This document shows, one piece after another, positions 59,377 to 64,000 of a stretch of DNA of 64,000 nucleotides. Under the pieces are notes generated by a model. The model was not told where the DNA came from and did no database searches. It worked only from the letters and a program-made list of their open reading frames with translations. Where the stretch lies: contig CAWFET010000002.1 of the NCBI GenBank assembly GCA_963815045.1, positions 62,001 through 126,000 on the forward strand, given 5' to 3'. The translations under genes and the position numbers were made by a program. This DNA is from DASUPK01 sp963815045. Lineage in GTDB: Bacteria > Actinomycetota > Thermoleophilia > Solirubrobacterales > 70-9. Numbering within the stretch: position 1 is the first letter of the stretch; the number at the start of each line of letters is the position of its first letter.

Positions 59377-60833
59377 TTGGAATCCCCACGCGTGGCACCG
59401 CCGCCGACAGACCAGGTTCATGCGGATCCGATCCTGAACGGCCGATCCGGACGCGAGCTGCCCCCCGGGCCCGCAGGCTGCCCGGCTCGGTGCAGACGCT
59501 CCGCTGGATGTACCGGCCGATCGAGTTCATGGAGCAGTGCCGCCAGAAGTACGGGCCGATCTTCTCGCTTCGGCTCGGGCCCGCCTCCAACGTCTTCGTG
59601 ATCAGCCGATCCGGCCGCCGCCAAGCAGGTGCTCACGGCCGACCCGCAGCACTTCCGGGCCGGCGACACGAACGGGATCTTCAGGGACGTGGTCGGCAAC
59701 CACTCGATCCTCGTGATGGACGGCCCGGAGCACATCCACCACCGGCGCATCCTGCTCCCCGTCGTCGGGCGCCACGCCGAGCGATACCGCGAGCTGATCG
59801 CGGGCATCGCCCGGGATCGCGTCGCGACCTGGGAGCCCGGGCAGGGAGATCCGCCTGCTCGGCGAGATGGAGGCGATCTCCTTCGAGGTGATGATGCGGA
59901 TCGCGATGGGGACCGACGGGAGCAGCGACCGCGAGGCCAAGCTCCGCACCCTGATCCCGCAGATGATGGATCGCTGCGAGTCCCCCTTCACCCTGATCCC
60001 GTGGTTCCGGCACGAGCTGGGCGGCGTCACCCCCTACGCGAGGCTGATGCGCTTCATCGACGGGATCGACGAGATCCTCTACGAGACGATCAGCGATCGG
60101 CGCGCCGATCCGCTGACCGAGATCCGTGACGACGCGCTCTCGCTGCTGGTCAGGGCCACCTACGAGGACGGCACTCCGCTCGAGGACCGCGTGATCCGCG
60201 ACGAGCTCCTCACCCTCCTGATGGCCGGCTACGAGACGACGACCGCCGGGCCTGACCTGGTCGTTCGAGCGCCTGCTGCGCTCGCCGGACAAGCTGGAGC
60301 GGCTGATGCGCGAGATGGAGACCGGGGACCAGGCCTACCTGATGGCCGTGGTCAAGGAGGCCCTCCGCCGCCGCCCGGTGATCCCCATCGCCGCGCGCAA
60401 GGCCCTCGTCCCGATCGAGCTTCTCGGCTACAGCCTGCCCGCCGGATCCGTCCTGATGGTCGCGATCTACCTGATCCACAGCGACCCCGAGATCTACCCG
60501 GAGCCGAAGGAGTTCCGGCCCGAGCGCTTCCTCGAGGACAGCCCGAAGGGCAGCGAGGGCGGAGCATGGATTCCGTTCGGCGGAGGGGTCCGCCGCTGTC
60601 TCGGCGCCTCCCTGGCCCAGTACGAGATGGCGGTGGTGATCCGCACCGTGCTGGAGGAGGCCGAGCTCGAGCTCGTTCAGGAGTCCGACGAGCCGGTCGC
60701 TCGCCGCCGTTTCACCCTCTCACCCGGCAGGGAGGGACAGGCGCGGGTGCGTCGAATCTTCACCTGGGGTGAAGTCACCGGCCGGTTCGCGCAGGTTCCG
60801 TGCACCCAAACCGATCAAGATCAGTCAGACTGA
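59377..60833 (+). pseudogene. cytochrome P450, four frameshifts as read
   Basis: About 484 residues after correction (shifts near 59472, 59611, 59850 and 60254). Landmarks: GRELPPGP and RWMYRPIEFMEQCRQKYGPI at the N terminus, MDGPEHIHHRRILLPVVGRH (helix C), LLTLLMAGYETTT (oxygen-binding I-helix), VVKEALRRRP (ExxR), FRPERF and the haem loop FGGGVRRCLGA. All catalytic motifs are intact. It resembles CYP110/CYP138-like actinobacterial P450s, which oxidise fatty acids or terpenoids. The TTG 59377 start is tentative; GTG 59392 is an alternative. Redox partner not nearby. Confidence 0.85.
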
Positions 60834-60949
60834 GATAGCGGAATAAACCGCCGCATACGCGCAATATTTGGTGTATTTCGTTCGGTAGCGAAATTCCCTG
60901 AATACTGGGCAGGAGAAGTGTCCATTTTGCGCCGATACTCTTAACCGCG

Positions 60950-62687
60950 ATGGGCTTAATCGCAATGGGAGGAATGGTTCCGACGCTCGAAGAGGGCGAG
61001 CGAAGCAAGCGCCGAGACCGCCGGCTGCGCGCCAACGAGCCCAGGAACCTGCTGTCGGGCCCGGCGGCCAAGCGGCCGATCGCGCTGGCCCAGGCCTACC
61101 TCGCCGCGGGCGCCTGCGTGACGGGCACGCTGGCCGTTCTCCTTCCCGCATCCGGACTACTTCAACGTCACCAATCTGCTCCTGATCCAGGCCGCAGCCG
61201 CGGGCTGGGCGCTGTTCATGTTCCTGGGCGCCGGCCGGATCCCGATCTGGCTGATGCGCCTCGGGCCGGCGCTGGCGACCGTGCTCACGACAGCGGCCGT
61301 GATCTCCAGCGGCAACAGCATCAGCGGCTACGCGCTGATGTACCTATGGGTCGGCCTGTACGTCTTCTACTTCCCGCTCTCCCGCGTGGATGCCGCCCTC
61401 AACGTCGTCTGGGCCGGGCTCAACTACGCGTTCGCGATCCTGGTCACGCCGATCCCAGCGGGTGGGGAACACACGGCGATCAGCCACTTCGTCATCACGA
61501 CGGGCACCCTGATCACGGCCGCGACGCTCCTGACCTACCTGCGCTCGCGCGTCGAGCGGCTGCTCGGCAGGCTCACCGATGCCGCGCGAACGGATCCACT
61601 CACCGGCCTCCCAATCGGGTCGCGCTGCACGAGGCGGTGGATCGAGAGATCGAGCGCGCCGCCCCATACAACCGCCCGCTGAGCGTGGTTGTCATCGACC
61701 TCGACCGGTTCAACCGCGTGAACGAGCGTCATGGCATCGGTGCGGGAGACCGGGTCCTCTATAACGTCGCGACCCTGCTGGAGCAGCGGACCCGCCTGAT
61801 GGACGTCGTGGCCAGATCTGGGGGGGAGGAGTTCGCGATCTTGCTCCCGGAGATGGATCAGCACACGGCCTTCCTCTTCGCCGAGGACGTCCTCAAGGCG
61901 ATCCGGAAGACCTTCGTCAAGCCGCAGGTCGAGATCACCGCCTCGGCAGGGGTCGCGAGCTTCCCCGAGCACTCCCGAGATCTGGCCGGCCTGCTCTCCA
62001 ACGGCGACCGGCCCTGCATGCCGCGAAGGCGCTTGGCCGCGACCGGGCGGTGATCTACAGCCCGGAGGTGACCGGCGTGCTCGGGGCCGTCAGCGGGCGC
62101 CGCAACGTCGAAGCTCAGAGCCACCTGGCCACCGTCCTCAGCCTGGCGGAGGCACTCGACCAGCGTGACTCAGGTACCGCCAAGCACAGCCAGACCGTGG
62201 GTCGCCTTTGCGAGATGATGGCCCAAGAACTTGGATTCGATGAGGATCGAGTGGAGCGCATCAGGCTCGCCGGGATCCTCCACGACATCGGCAAGATCGG
62301 CGTTCCCGACTCGATCCTCTGCAAGCCCGGCCCGCTCACCACCGAGGAGATGGACCAGATGAGGCGGCATCCGGAGCTCGGGGCGCGGATTCTCTCCAGC
62401 CACGAGCTGCGATGACGTTCGCGCATGGATCCTGGCTCACCACGAGCGTCCGGACGGCACCGGCTATCCCAAGGAGCTGACGAGGGAGGAGATCCCCGTC
62501 GAGGCGTCGATCCTCGCGGTCGGGGACGCGTACGAGGCGATGACCAGCGACCGCGGTCTACCGGATGGCAATCGGCCCGGAGAAGGCCCGTGAGGAGCTC
62601 ATCCGCTGGTCCGGCAAGCAGTTCTCGCGCCCCGTGGTCGAGGCGTTCCTACGCGCCCTGGACCGCGAGAGCGTCAGCGTCACCTGA
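60950..62687 (+). pseudogene. GGDEF plus HD-GYP cyclic-di-GMP protein, five frameshifts as read
   Basis: About 578 residues when five shifts (near 61147, 61609, 62013, 62410 and 62556) are joined. Order: six hydrophobic helices (about residues 40-205), a diguanylate-cyclase domain with ARSGGEEFAILLPEMD (active GGEEF), then a phosphodiesterase HD-GYP domain with HDIGKIGVPDSILCKPGPL and HHERPDGTGYP. Both catalytic motifs look intact, so it could make and break cyclic-di-GMP. ATG 60950 has TACTCT (60936-60941) 8 nt upstream. It ends 8 bp inside the converging MMPL gene. Confidence 0.85.
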
Positions 62688-64000
62688 CGCTGGGCCTGGC
62701 GAACCGCGCCAGCCACCTCGGCGCCCACCAGGCGCCCGTACCGAGCAGCCGCAGCACGGCTGGAAAGAGGAAGGCCCGCACCACGGTTGCGTCGACCAGC
62801 ACGGCGACGGCCGCGCCGATCGCGACCTCCTTGACGTAGACCAGGTGTGAGAACGCGAAGGCCCCCATCGCAACCGCGAAGAACAGCGCCGCCGCGGTGA
62901 TCGTTCGGCCACTGGCGGCCATGCCGTCCGCGATGGCCACCTCCTCGTCGTCGGTCCTTTGCCTCGCGGCCTTGATCCGCTGCAGCAGGAAGACGCCGTA
63001 GTCGGTCGACAGCCCGAAGACGACCGCGAACAGAAGAATCGGCATCGACGTGTCGAGGGCGCCCGGGCTCACGTAATCGAGCGTGCCCTCGAGACGGCCG
63101 TCCTGGAAGATCAGGACGAGCACACCGAACGCGACGCTCACCGTGAGCGTGTTCATGAGCAGGGCGACGATCGGCAGGGCGACCGACGCGGTCATGATGA
63201 ACAGCACCAACCCGGTCGAGACAAGGATGAACGCGAGAGCCAGCGGCAGGTGCGAGCCCAGGCTGTGACGCTCGTCCGTCAGCTCGGCAGGCGGGCCGCC
63301 GACAAGCGCGGCCGATCCCCATTTCGACGACCGCACACTCTTGACGAGGTCGACCGCGGTATCGGAGTACCCGTCCACGCCCAGCTGAGCGTCGACCCTG
63401 TATAGCCTCGGCTCCAGGTGCCGGGGGGTCCACCTGCACGATTGCGGGGTCGGCGTCGAGCTTCCGTCGCGCGTTGACGGCGCTCGCCCGCGTGGGAATC
63501 ACCACTACCAGCCGGTCCGCCGGGTCGAAGGCAAACCGCTTCCCGATCAGCGTTATCGACCTGCCGGGCGCTGGAGGTCGCGGGAAGGATCTTGGCGTTC
63601 GCCTGGGTCAGCTCCACACGGAGGAACGGCAGGCCTGCCACGACCATCACTGTCGCCGCGACCAGGGTGACCGCGACCGGGTAGCGCAGCACGAAGCGCG
63701 CCAGCCGGTGCCAACGATGGGTGCTGGGAGCTCCCTGGAACCGGCCGAAGGCTGAGAGCGTTGACCCTCTCGCCAAGGAGGCCCAGCACAGCCGGCAGAA
63801 GGACCATGCAGACGAGCGCCGATGTCAGCGCGACGAGGGCGCCTCCGATGCCGATCGAGTAGAGGAATCGCTGCGGGAACACCCACAGGGAGATCAGAGA
63901 AAGGGCGACGGTCACGCCGCTGAACGCAATCATCGGCCCAATCGCCGCCGTCGTCTCGACCAGCGCCTTCTCGGTCGAATCTGTGCCCTCGAGCTCCTCT
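62680..64000 (-). pseudogene. MMPL/RND family transporter, three frameshifts as read, 5' end outside window
   Basis: C-terminal roughly 440 residues of an MMPL pump. In order: FSGVTVALSLISLWVFPQRF, shift near 63755, VLRYPVAVTLVAATVMVVAG, shift near 63560, a loop (PTRASAVNARRKLDADPAIV), shift near 63428 in a six-base G run, then GVDGYSDTAVDLVKSVRSSK, FGLSTDYGVFLLQRIKAARQ with the proton-relay Asp, and the last helices to FARPSVR. Each shift is one extra base. The start lies beyond the right edge. Export of lipids or drugs is the family role. Confidence 0.83.

Noticed and set aside
55000..63800. Frameshifts as programmed ribosomal frameshifting
   Set aside because: No slippery sequence or consistent motif at the sites, mixed directions, and up to five shifts in one gene; error or decay is far likelier.

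Overview
The window comes from a high-GC bacterium, most likely a Gram-positive actinobacterium of the Thermoleophilia (Solirubrobacterales-like) type. That placement is an inference. It rests on a six-gene mce operon, several secreted proteins with lysine-rich beta-type C-terminal modules, MMPL pumps, many acyl-CoA and SDR enzymes, and frequent GTG/TTG starts. Many genes have no Shine-Dalgarno sequence but carry a TANNNT hexamer 6-10 nt before the start codon, which points to leaderless mRNAs.

Layout. 1-6.4 kb: partial SDR, large secreted alpha/beta-hydrolase-like protein, acyl-CoA synthetase with glycerate kinase, and a tiny IF2-N-like protein. 6.4-14.8 kb: Nif3-family protein, DsbA-like protein, three secreted proteins, tRNA-Pro(CGG), NTF2-like and TVP38-like proteins, and superoxide dismutase. 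14.9-27.1 kb: a cholesterol-oxidase-like GMC oxidoreductase and a divergent TetR regulator share a triple palindromic operator, followed by six consecutive MCE-domain proteins. No YrbE permease or ATPase gene is nearby. 27.1-30.8 kb: SCP2 protein, flavin split-barrel protein, relic of a second mce operon, Nudix hydrolase and rubredoxin. 30.8-38.9 kb: biotin synthesis (bioB-bioF-bioD and bioA), split by an opposite-strand MFS/MarR/MFS cassette. 39-49.8 kb: cupin, GH3-like protein, primary-type sigma factor, MMPL pump, crotonase, single-domain biotin carrier protein, glycosyltransferase, glycerol kinase, acyltransferase, metallo-hydrolase and SDR. 49.9-64 kb: SDR/thioesterase/MFS operon, then a lipid-degradation-like block (MMPL, two SnoaL-like proteins, two acyl-CoA dehydrogenases, YCII protein, P450, GGDEF/HD-GYP protein, second MMPL).

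The lipid theme links much of the window: MCE proteins for lipid or sterol uptake, a sterol-oxidase-like flavoenzyme, SCP2, acyl-CoA ligase, acyl-CoA dehydrogenases, crotonase, thioesterase and P450, with glpK and plsC for glycerolipid entry. Three copies of a roughly 100-bp structured intergenic repeat, plus one stub, sit at gene ends and supply TAG stop codons.

Caution: from about 55.0 kb to the right edge, nearly every gene carries single-base frameshifts (21 inferred in about 9 kb). None was recognised in the first 55 kb. Sequence error is the likeliest cause, so those gene models are reconstructions. No CRISPR array, insertion sequence or prophage was recognised, and no intergenic stretch exceeds about 250 bp.
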